The notes beneath the pieces are model-generated. The model worked only from the letters and a program-made list of their open reading frames with translations, was not told where the DNA came from and did not search any database. Of a stretch of DNA of 56,638 nucleotides, positions 43,707 through 52,239 are shown one piece after another. The position numbers and the translations under genes were made by a program. This DNA comes from an uncultured Prolixibacteraceae bacterium. Its GTDB lineage: Bacteria; Bacteroidota; Bacteroidia; Bacteroidales; Prolixibacteraceae. Within the stretch, counting starts at the first letter, position 1; each line of letters starts with the position of its first letter. The DNA lies in NCBI GenBank assembly GCA_913063265.1, contig CAJXZG010000025.1, positions 1 to 56,638 on the forward strand, in the 5' to 3' direction.

Positions 43707-43922
43707 TAATCTATAAAATAAACACTTTTATGGAAATGCTAAATTGTTGTAAATTAGATTAATTATTCATTTGTTTAACTGAATAAGAAATGATAATCCA
43801 TGAATAATACCTAAAAATCGTGTATTTTTACTCGTCATTCTAAGTTTAATTTTATTGCTTTGCATTCAGCAACAAAAGAGTTTAAAAAAGATAAAATTCA
43901 TTAATCATTAAAATCATAAAAA

Positions 43923-45398
43923 ATGGCAAATTATTTTAACACACTTCCATTACGTCTTCAGTTGGAGCAATTGGGAAAATGTGACTTTATGGAAGAGTCG
44001 GAATTTTCTGATGGAGTAAAAAAACTATTAGGTAAAAAAATCGTTGTATTGGGTTGTGGTGCTCAGGGACTGGCTCAGGGATTAAATATGCGGGACAGTG
44101 GATTGGATATTTCTTATGCAATTCGTCAGGTGGAAATTGATGAAAAACAAATCTCATATCAAAATGCTGTAGAGAATAAATTTGAAGTGGGGACTTTTGA
44201 AGAAATGATACCAAAGGCTGATTTGGTATTAAACCTTACACCCGACAAATATCACACACCGGTTGTAAATGCTGCTGTACCTTTGATGAAAAAGGGTGCT
44301 TGCCTTTCCTACTCTCACGGATTTAATATTGTAGAAGAAGGAATGCAAATTCGTCCGGATATTACCGTGATTATGGTAGCACCAAAATCGCCGGCATCAG
44401 AAGTACGTGCTGAGTTTTTACGTGGATTTGGTGTACCAACATTAATCGCTGTTCACCGCGAAAACGATCCTAATGGCGATGGATTGGAAATAGCAAAAGC
44501 TTATTGCGTTGGCACAGGAGGACATAAAGCAGGAGTATTACATTCATCTTTTGTGGCTGAAGTAAAATCTGATTTAATGGGTGAACAAACCATTCTTTGT
44601 GGTGTATTACAATCGGCATCTATTCTTTGTTTTAACAAGATGATTGAAAAAGGAATCGACGCAGGTTATGCATCTAAATTTGTACAATATGGTTGGGAGG
44701 TACAAACCGAGGCTTTAAAATTAGGAGGAATTACCCACATGATGGATCGTCTTTCGAATCCTGCTAAAATTGAAGCATATAAACTTTCAGAAGAGTTAAA
44801 ATCAATTTGGCGTCCTCTTTTTGAAAAACATATGGATGACATTATGGATGGCACGTTCTCATCGACTATGATGAAAGACTGGGCGAACGGTGATAAAAAT
44901 CTTCTGGAATGGAGAGCAAGAACAGGTGAAACTGCATTCGAAAAAACACCCGCAGGAGATGTTGAAATCAGTGAACAGGAATATTTTGACAATGGAACAT
45001 TAATGGTTGCCTTTGTAAAAGCAGGTGTTGAATTGGCTTTCGATGTAATGGGTGAAGCCGGAATTAAGGCAGAATCTGCATATTATGAGTCGTTGCACGA
45101 AACTCCACTGATTGCCAACACTATAGCTCGTAAAAAATTGTATGAAATGAACCGTGTGATTTCAGACACCGCGGAATATGGATGTTATTTATTTGACCAT
45201 GCCTGTCAACCATTGTTGGCTGATTTTATGAGCAAAATTGATGTTGATGTAATTGGAAAAAACTTTAACGAGGGTAAAGACGGTCATGTCGATAACAAAG
45301 AGTTAATCGAAATTAACGACGAAATTCGTTACAGTGATGTTGAAATTATAGGTGCTGAATTGCGTGAAGCTATGGAAGCAATGGAAGCGATTATATAA
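43923..45398 (+). CDS. ilvC: Ketol-acid reductoisomerase, class II
   Basis: A 491-aa enzyme, the same length as E. coli IlvC and alignable without gaps over the N-terminal part. It isomerises and reduces acetolactate or acetohydroxybutyrate in Val/Ile synthesis. The Rossmann loop is [18 protein letters not shown]68 and S78 of the NADPH phosphate site are kept, but the E. coli residues K69 and R76 are Gln here ([12 protein letters not shown]). Catalytic-domain blocks include [27 protein letters not shown]. It is transcribed alone, on the opposite strand to ilvDBN, and ends in a strong terminator. Confidence 0.96.
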   Translation: MANYFNTLPLRLQLEQLGKCDFMEESEFSDGVKKLLGKKIVVLGCGAQGLAQGLNMRDSGLDISYAIRQVEIDEKQISYQNAVENKFEVGTFEEMIPKADLVLNLTPDKYHTPVVNAAVPLMKKGACLSYSHGFNIVEEGMQIRPDITVIMVAPKSPASEVRAEFLRGFGVPTLIAVHRENDPNGDGLEIAKAYCVGTGGHKAGVLHSSFVAEVKSDLMGEQTILCGVLQSASILCFNKMIEKGIDAGYASKFVQYGWEVQTEALKLGGITHMMDRLSNPAKIEAYKLSEELKSIWRPLFEKHMDDIMDGTFSSTMMKDWANGDKNLLEWRARTGETAFEKTPAGDVEISEQEYFDNGTLMVAFVKAGVELAFDVMGEAGIKAESAYYESLHETPLIANTIARKKLYEMNRVISDTAEYGCYLFDHACQPLLADFMSKIDVDVIGKNFNEGKDGHVDNKELIEINDEIRYSDVEIIGAELREAMEAMEAII

Positions 45399-45434
45399 TT
45401 AAGACTTTTATCAAATCAGTAATATTTCAAAAAT

Positions 45435-45464
45435 GGCTCTGTCTTTTGGCAGGGCCTTTTTTTT
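45435..45464 (+). terminator. Intrinsic terminator of ilvC
   Basis: GGCTCTGTC (45435-45443) pairs with GGCAGGGCC (45448-45456) over 9 bp, including two G-U pairs, around a TTTT loop. Eight T follow. Confidence 0.88.
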
Positions 45465-45469
45465 GAAAG

Positions 45470-45511
45470 GGATGTCATCTTTCTATTAAGCTGTTTAAAA
45501 AGATGACATCC
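45470..45511. repeat. REP-like palindrome, ilvC side of the RAYT gene
   Basis: GGATGTCATCTTT (45470-45482) and AAAGATGACATCC (45499-45511) form a perfect 13-bp inverted repeat with a 16-base loop. The same core occurs on the other side of the transposase gene and within it. A degenerate half copy, AGATGAC, is at 45554-45560. Confidence 0.8.
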
Positions 45512-45573
45512 TTTTTTCTTTTTAGGTAAGTTATTTCTTATTCAAATTTAGATAGATGACAACAGATAGCCCC

Positions 45574-46224
45574 TTACTCCAAAATAATAGCTTCCCGTTC
45601 ATCATGCATTACATCATGATAATTGAAAAACTCATCGTAACCACCGTACAATTCCAAAACATTATTGCGCTGCAAATTGGTAGGTTTTTGCTTTTCAACA
45701 ATTGCTTTAAATGAGCTGTAAATATACTCTCTAAAATTATATATTACCATATGTTTCTCTGGATTATAATGAACATAAAATAAAGCGTATTCAAGATATT
45801 CTTCAGAGGTAATTTCTAATCTTTTAAAACTTCTGTCAAACAAATTTCCTTTCCTCTTTTCTTGTTTATTTATAGCCATTGAATAGCTAATAAACAAACT
45901 CCGAAACTGGTTTGAAACAAATTTACCTATTTGTGCCTCATCGTTTAAGGTTTTAATCTCGGGGATGTCATCATTTTGGAGAGAGGACATCCCTTTCTTT
46001 TTAAAAGTAATTTCGTCTTTAACCCTAATAATCAGGTGAAAATGATTTGGGATTAAACAATACGCCCAAATATCAATATAATCAATTAAAAATTCTTGAA
46101 TTAATTTAAGGAAATAAGGATAATTTCGAGTTTGGTAAAAAATCTTTTCTCGATTTATTCCACGGTTAAAAATGTGATAAAAGTGACCACCAAGTAAAGG
46201 AGTTACGGTTTTTATTGAAGGCAT
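45574..46224 (-). CDS. REP-associated tyrosine transposase (RAYT, Y1/HUH family)
   Basis: A 216-aa protein from ATG 46224. It has the Y1-transposase features of RAYTs: HFYHIFNRGINREKIF at the start, the HUH metal motif H-x-H in LIPNHFHLIIRV, GNLFDRSFKRLEI, and YVHYNPEKH, whose Tyr is the probable nucleophile. RAYTs cut and join single-stranded DNA and are linked to the spread of REP palindromes. Here palindromes with a shared GGATGTCATC core flank the gene on both sides. A further one lies in frame at 45962-45993, coding for GMSSLQNDDIP. An upstream ATG at 46263 falls inside the palindrome and is unlikely to be used. Confidence 0.88.
   Translation of the reverse strand: MPSIKTVTPLLGGHFYHIFNRGINREKIFYQTRNYPYFLKLIQEFLIDYIDIWAYCLIPNHFHLIIRVKDEITFKKKGMSSLQNDDIPEIKTLNDEAQIGKFVSNQFRSLFISYSMAINKQEKRKGNLFDRSFKRLEITSEEYLEYALFYVHYNPEKHMVIYNFREYIYSSFKAIVEKQKPTNLQRNNVLELYGGYDEFFNYHDVMHDEREAIILE
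45962..45993. repeat. REP-like palindrome inside the RAYT coding sequence
   Basis: GGGATGTCATC (45962-45972) faces GAGGACATCCC (45983-45993), 10 of 11 positions pairing, with a 10-base loop. It is in frame and encodes GMSSLQNDDIP, an insert between the HUH strand and the next helix. Confidence 0.7.
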
Positions 46225-46252
46225 TTCATAAAAGTAGTGAAAATAAATATAT

Positions 46253-46298
46253 AAGGATGTCATCTAACTAATAAGAAGAATTGATAGATGACATCCTT
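46253..46298. repeat. REP-like palindrome, 5' side of the RAYT gene
   Basis: AAGGATGTCATCTA (46253-46266) and TAGATGACATCCTT (46285-46298) form a perfect 14-bp inverted repeat with an 18-base loop. Confidence 0.8.
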
Positions 46299-46338
46299 TG
46301 GTTATCTACCGGAACAGATTCAGTAATACGAGTTTATT

Positions 46339-47811
46339 TTATTCAAGTTTATCACCAATTTTCTCCGGTACACTATTAACGATATTCCTGATTTCAATTG
46401 GTTTAAGATTTACCTTTCCCGAAACCAGTTCCGGCCTGTTATAATTAGCCTGCAATAAATCGTTTATTTCAGGATCCTCTTGCGGTAATAAAAAAGGATT
46501 AGATGAATTCCCGTTGTCATCGATATATGAAATATAAGGACGGGTTAGAACACCATCGGTTCTTTTACTTGAAAAAACAAGCCATTTACTGTTAGTCGAC
46601 CACTGTGAGTGGCTTTCAGCAAATTCGCTGTTTAATTCCATTTTTTTGTATTCTTTCGTTTCCAAATTGATGATGTGCAAATCGCTGTTTTGGTGAAAAA
46701 TGGTAAAGTATCCATAATCCGACATAGAACAAACCATGTACTTTCCATTGGGAGAAGCGACAGGCATTGATATACTTTTACCAATCGATTCTGCATTTAA
46801 AACCATTTCGGCTTTTCCCCATGTTTCTGATTCTGTATCGAAAGGAATTCGCATCAGACTGTAACGTTGATGAAGCAAACTTTCATCATCACCTTTTTCA
46901 GCTTCAGGTGCACTGATAAAGTACAGGAATTTGCCATCCACGGACCATTCAGGCATACTTTCACGTCTTTCAGTTGCCAGTTCCGGAGTGGTTAATACTG
47001 TGGTTGTTTCTGTATTGTAAACAAAAAGACCGGAAGCTTTATCTGCCACATCAACAGGTTTGTTTATCCTTGTTGTCAGGTGCGGACTAATTTTTCCTGT
47101 TGAAAATGCAATATGTTTTCCGTTAGGATGCCATGCCGGATAAATCCCTGCCGACATATTATTTTCAGATTTTGTATTGGTGAATGTCAGTTCTCCATTC
47201 TTCCAAATTAATGTTCCCGGATGAATGATCCGGAAATGAATCGCCATAGTATTTGGATTGTTGCCTGAAAAAGTGTGGCAATTCATACAGCCATTATCTG
47301 TACTGTTATTTTCAATGATGGGTGTTTCATTGAAGTTTGTTAGATTACGCTGGTAAATTCCCATTTTATGCCATTTCAAATAGGTGGCATGTACCAAACG
47401 ATAAACCAAATACGGATCAATAGTATCTTTTGAAACATGGTGACTTATATCCTGATATTTTATCCATTCACCCTTTTCCTTTGCCCAAATCTTAATGCTG
47501 ATATTTTTATCTGAATTTTCAGCAAGCAAACGTCTCCACTTTTTTATAGGAATTTTAATTTTTGGAGAACTTTGTTGAATGATAATTGAACCATCCGATT
47601 GACCCGTAATCTCAATATTAAATTTGGAACCTGGTTCTTTAATAATAAAATTCAGTGGTGCGATATTGGCCGGAAGTGTATGATTATAATATTCCGGAAA
47701 AATTTTTGGTATTTTGTTCCTGTTTCCTGCATCTTTTACATTTTCATTACATGATGTTGAAAAAATTATAATCAGAAGCAACACAATTAAATTTGCAGAT
47801 CCTGTTTTCAT
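46339..47811 (-). CDS. Lipoprotein with a c-type haem motif and a TolB/PD40-like propeller
   Basis: From ATG 47811 a 490-aa lipoprotein (lipobox FSTSC, Cys 21). A single CXXCH haem-c motif, CMNCH (C175, C178, H179), sits in an otherwise non-cytochrome-like region. Residues about 215-470 hold PD40/WD40-like propeller strands: GIYPAWHPNGKHIAFSTG, SMPEWSVDGKFLYFISA, SMPVASPNGKYMVCSMS and SHSQWSTNSKWLVFSSKR. The haem would be attached after Sec export. It may be an electron-transfer or sensing protein (inference). It starts 10 bp after the DUF6057 gene, so they form an operon. An in-frame start at 47847 would place charged residues before the signal and is less likely. Confidence 0.82.
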   Translation of the reverse strand: MKTGSANLIVLLLIIIFSTSCNENVKDAGNRNKIPKIFPEYYNHTLPANIAPLNFIIKEPGSKFNIEITGQSDGSIIIQQSSPKIKIPIKKWRRLLAENSDKNISIKIWAKEKGEWIKYQDISHHVSKDTIDPYLVYRLVHATYLKWHKMGIYQRNLTNFNETPIIENNSTDNGCMNCHTFSGNNPNTMAIHFRIIHPGTLIWKNGELTFTNTKSENNMSAGIYPAWHPNGKHIAFSTGKISPHLTTRINKPVDVADKASGLFVYNTETTTVLTTPELATERRESMPEWSVDGKFLYFISAPEAEKGDDESLLHQRYSLMRIPFDTESETWGKAEMVLNAESIGKSISMPVASPNGKYMVCSMSDYGYFTIFHQNSDLHIINLETKEYKKMELNSEFAESHSQWSTNSKWLVFSSKRTDGVLTRPYISYIDDNGNSSNPFLLPQEDPEINDLLQANYNRPELVSGKVNLKPIEIRNIVNSVPEKIGDKLE

Positions 47812-47821
47812 CCACTCACTT

Positions 47822-49675
47822 TTATATTTCCGGATAATCCTCTTCATCGCTTATAATTTCGGTTTCCAATACATTCGGATATACAAATTTTAAAAAGTAC
47901 AAATAACTCTTTCCATAATCGGCATAAAGATTATTTCGTGCCATTCTTGTTTGGCCTTTGTATTTTTCCAATTCGTTCATAAAAGCCTTAAAACGTTGTT
48001 GTGTTTCATTGCTAATATTGGTTTCTACAGGAAGATCTTTGCCTGTTCGTTGCGTATATATGAGCAAAGCTTCTTCGTAAATGGCAGGAACTTTTTCAAA
48101 ATACAAATCTACCTGTTTGTATTTTTCAACAAATTCATCTAATCGGGCAGTAGTTAAGTAGAATAACATTAATGATTCGTAAGCCGGTTTATTTTGATTA
48201 TTGGCTTCAAGTAATTCAATAAATCTGCCTTCAATGGAACGGTTTAATTCTTTTTCTTTTGGAATAAAACCTCTTTTTTCCATTAATTCTGTATTAGAAG
48301 AAACGAGAGATGTATCTAAAATATAAGGCATAAATTCATGAACAAATTTTTTGTCGAGTAATCCTTTATCGAGAGTGTTTAGCATTCTTTCAGCAGCTTT
48401 ATACTCACCTAAAATCAAATGGATTTTAACCAGGTTTTGCATGGCCCTGATACTGTATGGATAAAATACAAGTGCTTCGTAAGCCCAGTGCCTGGCCTCG
48501 CTGATAAATCCAAGTTCATAGTAATACTCACTTGAAACAAAAGAAAGTTCGGTTGCAAAATCTATGTCGGGATGCAAGGATTCCGAACCTTTGATTTGCA
48601 TAAACGAGAAAAATTCATCGCTCAGTTTATTGTTCTTTATTAAAGCAAGGTTATAATTTACATTTGCAGCAAAATTGTATTCTCTTGTTGTAGCAGCATT
48701 TTTCTCAGTGTTTTTTATATCTTCTTTAAAACTATAATAATCGGCTTTGATCACTTTTTTTACTTCAGAATCATATGTTTTTTGATGTGCCAAAAATCCA
48801 GTTGCAGAAACAATTAAAACTGATGTTACTATACCGGCATTTAACAATTTTGGATTATTTAGCTTTATTTTTTTCGTAATGATTAAATGAAGCCTGACCA
48901 TTACCAGAATTAACGGTACAGATAAAATGAAAGCCACAAAAACAGGAGAAGGATAATATCTCATGAACCAGGCTTTGGTTGAATAGAAATATAGGTATTG
49001 GTGTTTTAAAGAGACAGGAAATAAATATTCTGAGACCAACCAGGGAAATCCTGCTACAAACAGAATAACCGTAATTATATAGAAAATTCCCATCCGTTTT
49101 TTACCCGGAATTGAAATAAAAAGTGCAGAAAGTGAGTAGAAACTAAAATAACCACTTCCCGCAAAACCATAAATAAATACACCTCCCGAAATAAAAAGTA
49201 AAATGCTGCTATAAAATCCTTTGCCAGACTTACTAACCAAAACCAGAAACAAAAGTGATATACCAAAAGAAACAATAGCAGACAATGGAAAATTGTAGTT
49301 GTTTAGTAAGGATATGGACAGAATTGCTGGAATTGAAGACCAGATAAAATTAAAGTTGCTTTTGCATACAGAATCAAATAATAATGTTGAAAACCAGGCA
49401 ATTATAATGAACAGACACAAAACACACACGGTCCCAAAAACCTTATAATAGAAAGATTGTGCAATAAAATTGGCAACAAGTTCTGATGGTCCGCCCGGAT
49501 AATTCAGGTATTGTTTGTAAAATATTTGACTTGTTAAAAAAGGTGGTTGGGAGTGATGGAAAATTAATTCAGGCTGAATGATAAAAAAAATATATGAAAA
49601 GACCAGAACAAGAGGTAAAGCAATAATTAATCCAATAATATTTCCTGAAAATGATTTATTCATATTTAAGTTCAA
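47822..49675 (-). CDS. DUF6057-like polytopic membrane protein with TPR-like C-terminus
   Basis: A 617-aa protein. Residues 10-310 contain about nine or ten membrane helices, with the family-like loop FYKQYLNYPGGPSELVANFIAQSFYY between the first two. Residues 330-617 are soluble and helical with TPR-like units (SEYYYELGFISEARHWAYEALVFYP, NLVKIHLILGEYKAAERMLNTL). The function of DUF6057 is unknown. The close spacing to the haem/propeller lipoprotein suggests a membrane partner for it. A TAAATTTG box lies at 49695-49702. The start could also be the second Met at 49663. Confidence 0.82.
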   Translation of the reverse strand: MNLNMNKSFSGNIIGLIIALPLVLVFSYIFFIIQPELIFHHSQPPFLTSQIFYKQYLNYPGGPSELVANFIAQSFYYKVFGTVCVLCLFIIIAWFSTLLFDSVCKSNFNFIWSSIPAILSISLLNNYNFPLSAIVSFGISLLFLVLVSKSGKGFYSSILLFISGGVFIYGFAGSGYFSFYSLSALFISIPGKKRMGIFYIITVILFVAGFPWLVSEYLFPVSLKHQYLYFYSTKAWFMRYYPSPVFVAFILSVPLILVMVRLHLIITKKIKLNNPKLLNAGIVTSVLIVSATGFLAHQKTYDSEVKKVIKADYYSFKEDIKNTEKNAATTREYNFAANVNYNLALIKNNKLSDEFFSFMQIKGSESLHPDIDFATELSFVSSEYYYELGFISEARHWAYEALVFYPYSIRAMQNLVKIHLILGEYKAAERMLNTLDKGLLDKKFVHEFMPYILDTSLVSSNTELMEKRGFIPKEKELNRSIEGRFIELLEANNQNKPAYESLMLFYLTTARLDEFVEKYKQVDLYFEKVPAIYEEALLIYTQRTGKDLPVETNISNETQQRFKAFMNELEKYKGQTRMARNNLYADYGKSYLYFLKFVYPNVLETEIISDEEDYPEI

Positions 49676-49694
49676 ACCTGGCGATTGAATCAGC

Positions 49695-49702
49695 CAAATT
49701 TA
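49695..49702 (-). promoter_or_regulatory. -7 element TAAATTTG of the DUF6057/haem-lipoprotein operon
   Basis: Perfect TAnnTTTG on the minus strand, 19 bp before the ATG at 49675. A -33 element is not clear. Confidence 0.4.
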
Positions 49703-49835
49703 GAAAAAAGAATTGGTTGGCATCGGTAGTTTGTTCCAAATAATATTTTTGGTATTTATTATAAATTCGCAAGCAGCCTGATTCTCTTATGCTGACAAAA
49801 AATTCTGATTCCTGAGCATTAAAATCCCGATAGGC

Positions 49836-49867
49836 AAAAAAAACCTGCCCTGAAATTTCAGAACAGG
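49836..49867 (-). terminator. Intrinsic terminator of the ilvDBN operon
   Basis: On the minus strand CCTGTTCTG (49859-49867) pairs with CAGGGCAGG (49844-49852), two G-U pairs, followed by a run of seven or eight T (49836-49843). It lies about 30 bp after the ilvN stop. Confidence 0.85.
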
Positions 49868-49897
49868 CTTGATTTATTGAATTTTAGTTAATTACTG

Positions 49898-50440
49898 CTA
49901 GTCCATAGCATCCAGAAATGCATCACGTTCACGGAGGAATTCAGATAATCGTTCAAATGGGTCGCGGGTTAATGCAACTCTTCCCGAACGTATAAATTGT
50001 AATACCTTAAATTTATTAAGCGCTTCAAAAAGAGCCTGTGTTTCATCTTTATGTCCGGTTTTTTCAATAACCACATATTCACGGGTTATTTCCAAAATTC
50101 TTGCGCCGGCATTACGCACAATCTTTTCAATTGCATCATTATCATAAAGTGCTTCCGTCGGAACTTTGTAAAGTGCAATTTCCTGATAAATCATTTCATC
50201 GTTGGTATGATAAAATGCTTTTAGAACATCGATTTGTTTTTCAATCTGGCTTACAATCTTTATCGTTTGTTCTTCAGTTGTATGAACCACAATTGTAAAC
50301 TTAAAAACACCGGGTATTGCTGATTCCGAAACTGTTAAACTTTCAATATTCACTTTTCTACGCGTAAATACAATTGTAATCCTGGTTAATAAACCAATAT
50401 GGTTTTCGGTAAAAACTGTTATGTTGAATTCTTGCTTCAT
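49898..50440 (-). CDS. ilvN: Acetolactate synthase small (regulatory) subunit
   Basis: From ATG 50440 a 180-aa protein. The N-terminal ACT domain is clear: FNITVFTENHIGLLTRITIVFTRRKVNIESLTVSES, where the N-x-G-L loop binds the valine inhibitor. The C-terminal half (EVVIEKTGHKDETQALFEALNKFKVLQFIRSGRVAL-type block) matches long IlvN/IlvH proteins. It activates IlvB and confers feedback control. An upstream ATG at 50476 would add 12 residues not expected for the family. Last gene of ilvDBN, 41 bp after ilvB, followed by a terminator. Confidence 0.94.
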   Translation of the reverse strand: MKQEFNITVFTENHIGLLTRITIVFTRRKVNIESLTVSESAIPGVFKFTIVVHTTEEQTIKIVSQIEKQIDVLKAFYHTNDEMIYQEIALYKVPTEALYDNDAIEKIVRNAGARILEITREYVVIEKTGHKDETQALFEALNKFKVLQFIRSGRVALTRDPFERLSEFLRERDAFLDAMD

Positions 50441-50481
50441 TTTTTTTACTTTAAACTTTAAACATTGAACTTCCAACTAAA

Positions 50482-52179
50482 TTAAGGTTCCAGAATTACA
50501 TCAGAAACAGATGCTCCGGTAGGTACCATGGGGAATACATTGTCTTCTTTTTCAACCACAATCTCAAGCAAATATGGTCCGTGATGATTTATCATTTTAC
50601 TAACTCCTTTTTCAAGGTCTTCACGAACTTCAACCCTGTGCCCATCTATGCCAAATCCTTTTGCAATAGTAATAAAATCAGGATTTTGTAGCTCAGTAAA
50701 AGAATATCTTTTATCAAAAAAGAGCTGTTGCCACTGTCTTACCATACCAAGGAAATTGTTATTTAAAACCACAATTTTTACAGGAAGTTTATTTTGTGCA
50801 ATCGTGCCCAGTTCCTGGATGGTCATTTGAAAACCACCATCTCCGATAACCACAATAACGGTTCTGTCCGGTGCGCCAATTTGGGCTCCCAGACTTGCCG
50901 GCAATCCAAATCCCATAGTTCCCAAACCACCTGAAGTTACGTTACTTTTAGATCTTCTGAATTTAAAATAGCGGGATGCTACCATTTGGTGCTGGCCCAC
51001 ATCGCTAACCAAAATAGCTTCATGATTTGTTTTGTCACCGGCAATCCGAATTACTTCGCCCATCGTTAATCCTGGTTTCTTTGGGAATAATTCTTTTTTG
51101 ATAATCTTGTCATTTTCAATTTTATCGCATTTTTTGAATTCATTAACCCAGGCTTTGTGTGAATTATCTTTTACGTTATCAATTAACATACGCAGCGATT
51201 TTTTTGCATTCCCCAAAACCGCAACATCTGCAAATTTAATTTTGTTAATCTCCGCAGGATCTATTTCTAAATGAACAATTTTTGCTTGTTTTGCATATTC
51301 ACTCACTTTTCCTGTTACCCGGTCATCGAAACGCATACCAACCGCAATAATTAAATCAGCCTGGTTGGTAAGCAAATTAGGACCATAATTTCCATGCATA
51401 CCCAGCATACCGACATTTAATTCATGATCGCTTGGTAGAGCTGAAAGCCCTAACAAAGTCCAGGCTGCAGGAATACCGGTCTTTTCTATAAACTCTTTCA
51501 ATTCATTTTCTGCATTTCCTATTATCACACCCTGACCAAATAAAAGCAGCGGCTTTTTCGAAGTGTTAATCAAATCTGCTGCTTCTTTCACCTTAAAGGG
51601 ATCCACAGGAAATTCAGGAACATAACTCCTGATTTTTTTACATTTTTCGTACTTAAATTCAAGTTCACCAAATTGTGCATCTTTGGTAATATCAATTAAT
51701 ACAGGTCCGGGTCTTCCCGATTGCGCAATGTAAAATGCCTGTGCAATTACTTCCGGAATTTCCTCAGGAACAGTTATCTGATAATTCCATTTTGTAACCG
51801 GCATAGATATACCAACTACATCTGATTCCTGAAAAGCATCTGTTCCTAAAAGTGGAGACGCTACCTGTCCGGTAATGCACACCAGGGGTGTTGAGTCAAT
51901 CATGGCATCGGCAATTCCAGTAATCAGGTTAGTAGCCCCAGGCCCCGAGGTAGCAAAACATACACCTGCTTTTCCTGTTACCCGTGCATAACCTTCTGCA
52001 GCATGCACCGCGCCTTGTTCGTGACGGGTGAGGATGTGAGAGACGTGTTTGTCGAAATCGTATAAAGCATCATAAATTGGCATGATAGCCCCTCCGGGAT
52101 ATCCAAAAATGGTGTCAACTCCCTCTTCCAGCAACGAAAGAATTACTGCCTGAGAACCTGTAACTTTTTTTGTTGTCAT
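50482..52179 (-). CDS. ilvB: Acetolactate synthase large (catalytic) subunit
   Basis: A 565-aa ThDP enzyme making acetolactate from pyruvate (or acetohydroxybutyrate with 2-oxobutyrate). The cofactor-activating Glu is in LTRHEQGAVHAAEGYAR. FGYPGGAIMPIYDAL opens the protein. The ThDP/Mg site is GDGGFQMTIQELGTIAQNKLPVKIVVLNNNFLGMVRQWQ (GDG...NN). The FAD-binding middle domain includes GMLGMHGNYGPN. Its regulatory partner ilvN follows after 41 bp. The operon begins with ilvD and is governed by the attenuator at 54101-54229. Confidence 0.97.
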   Translation of the reverse strand: MTTKKVTGSQAVILSLLEEGVDTIFGYPGGAIMPIYDALYDFDKHVSHILTRHEQGAVHAAEGYARVTGKAGVCFATSGPGATNLITGIADAMIDSTPLVCITGQVASPLLGTDAFQESDVVGISMPVTKWNYQITVPEEIPEVIAQAFYIAQSGRPGPVLIDITKDAQFGELEFKYEKCKKIRSYVPEFPVDPFKVKEAADLINTSKKPLLLFGQGVIIGNAENELKEFIEKTGIPAAWTLLGLSALPSDHELNVGMLGMHGNYGPNLLTNQADLIIAVGMRFDDRVTGKVSEYAKQAKIVHLEIDPAEINKIKFADVAVLGNAKKSLRMLIDNVKDNSHKAWVNEFKKCDKIENDKIIKKELFPKKPGLTMGEVIRIAGDKTNHEAILVSDVGQHQMVASRYFKFRRSKSNVTSGGLGTMGFGLPASLGAQIGAPDRTVIVVIGDGGFQMTIQELGTIAQNKLPVKIVVLNNNFLGMVRQWQQLFFDKRYSFTELQNPDFITIAKGFGIDGHRVEVREDLEKGVSKMINHHGPYLLEIVVEKEDNVFPMVPTGASVSDVILEP

Positions 52180-52239
52180 TTTTATTTCGATTTTATCTAT
52201 TCTTCAATTTGATTATTTCTGTACTGTTTGAAATTTAAT

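Noticed and set aside
43707..43922. Search for an attenuator or leader peptide in front of ilvC like that of ilvDBN
   Set aside because: No branched-chain-rich ORF and no terminator hairpin found; only a one-mismatch -7 box (TTGCTTTG, 43855-43862).
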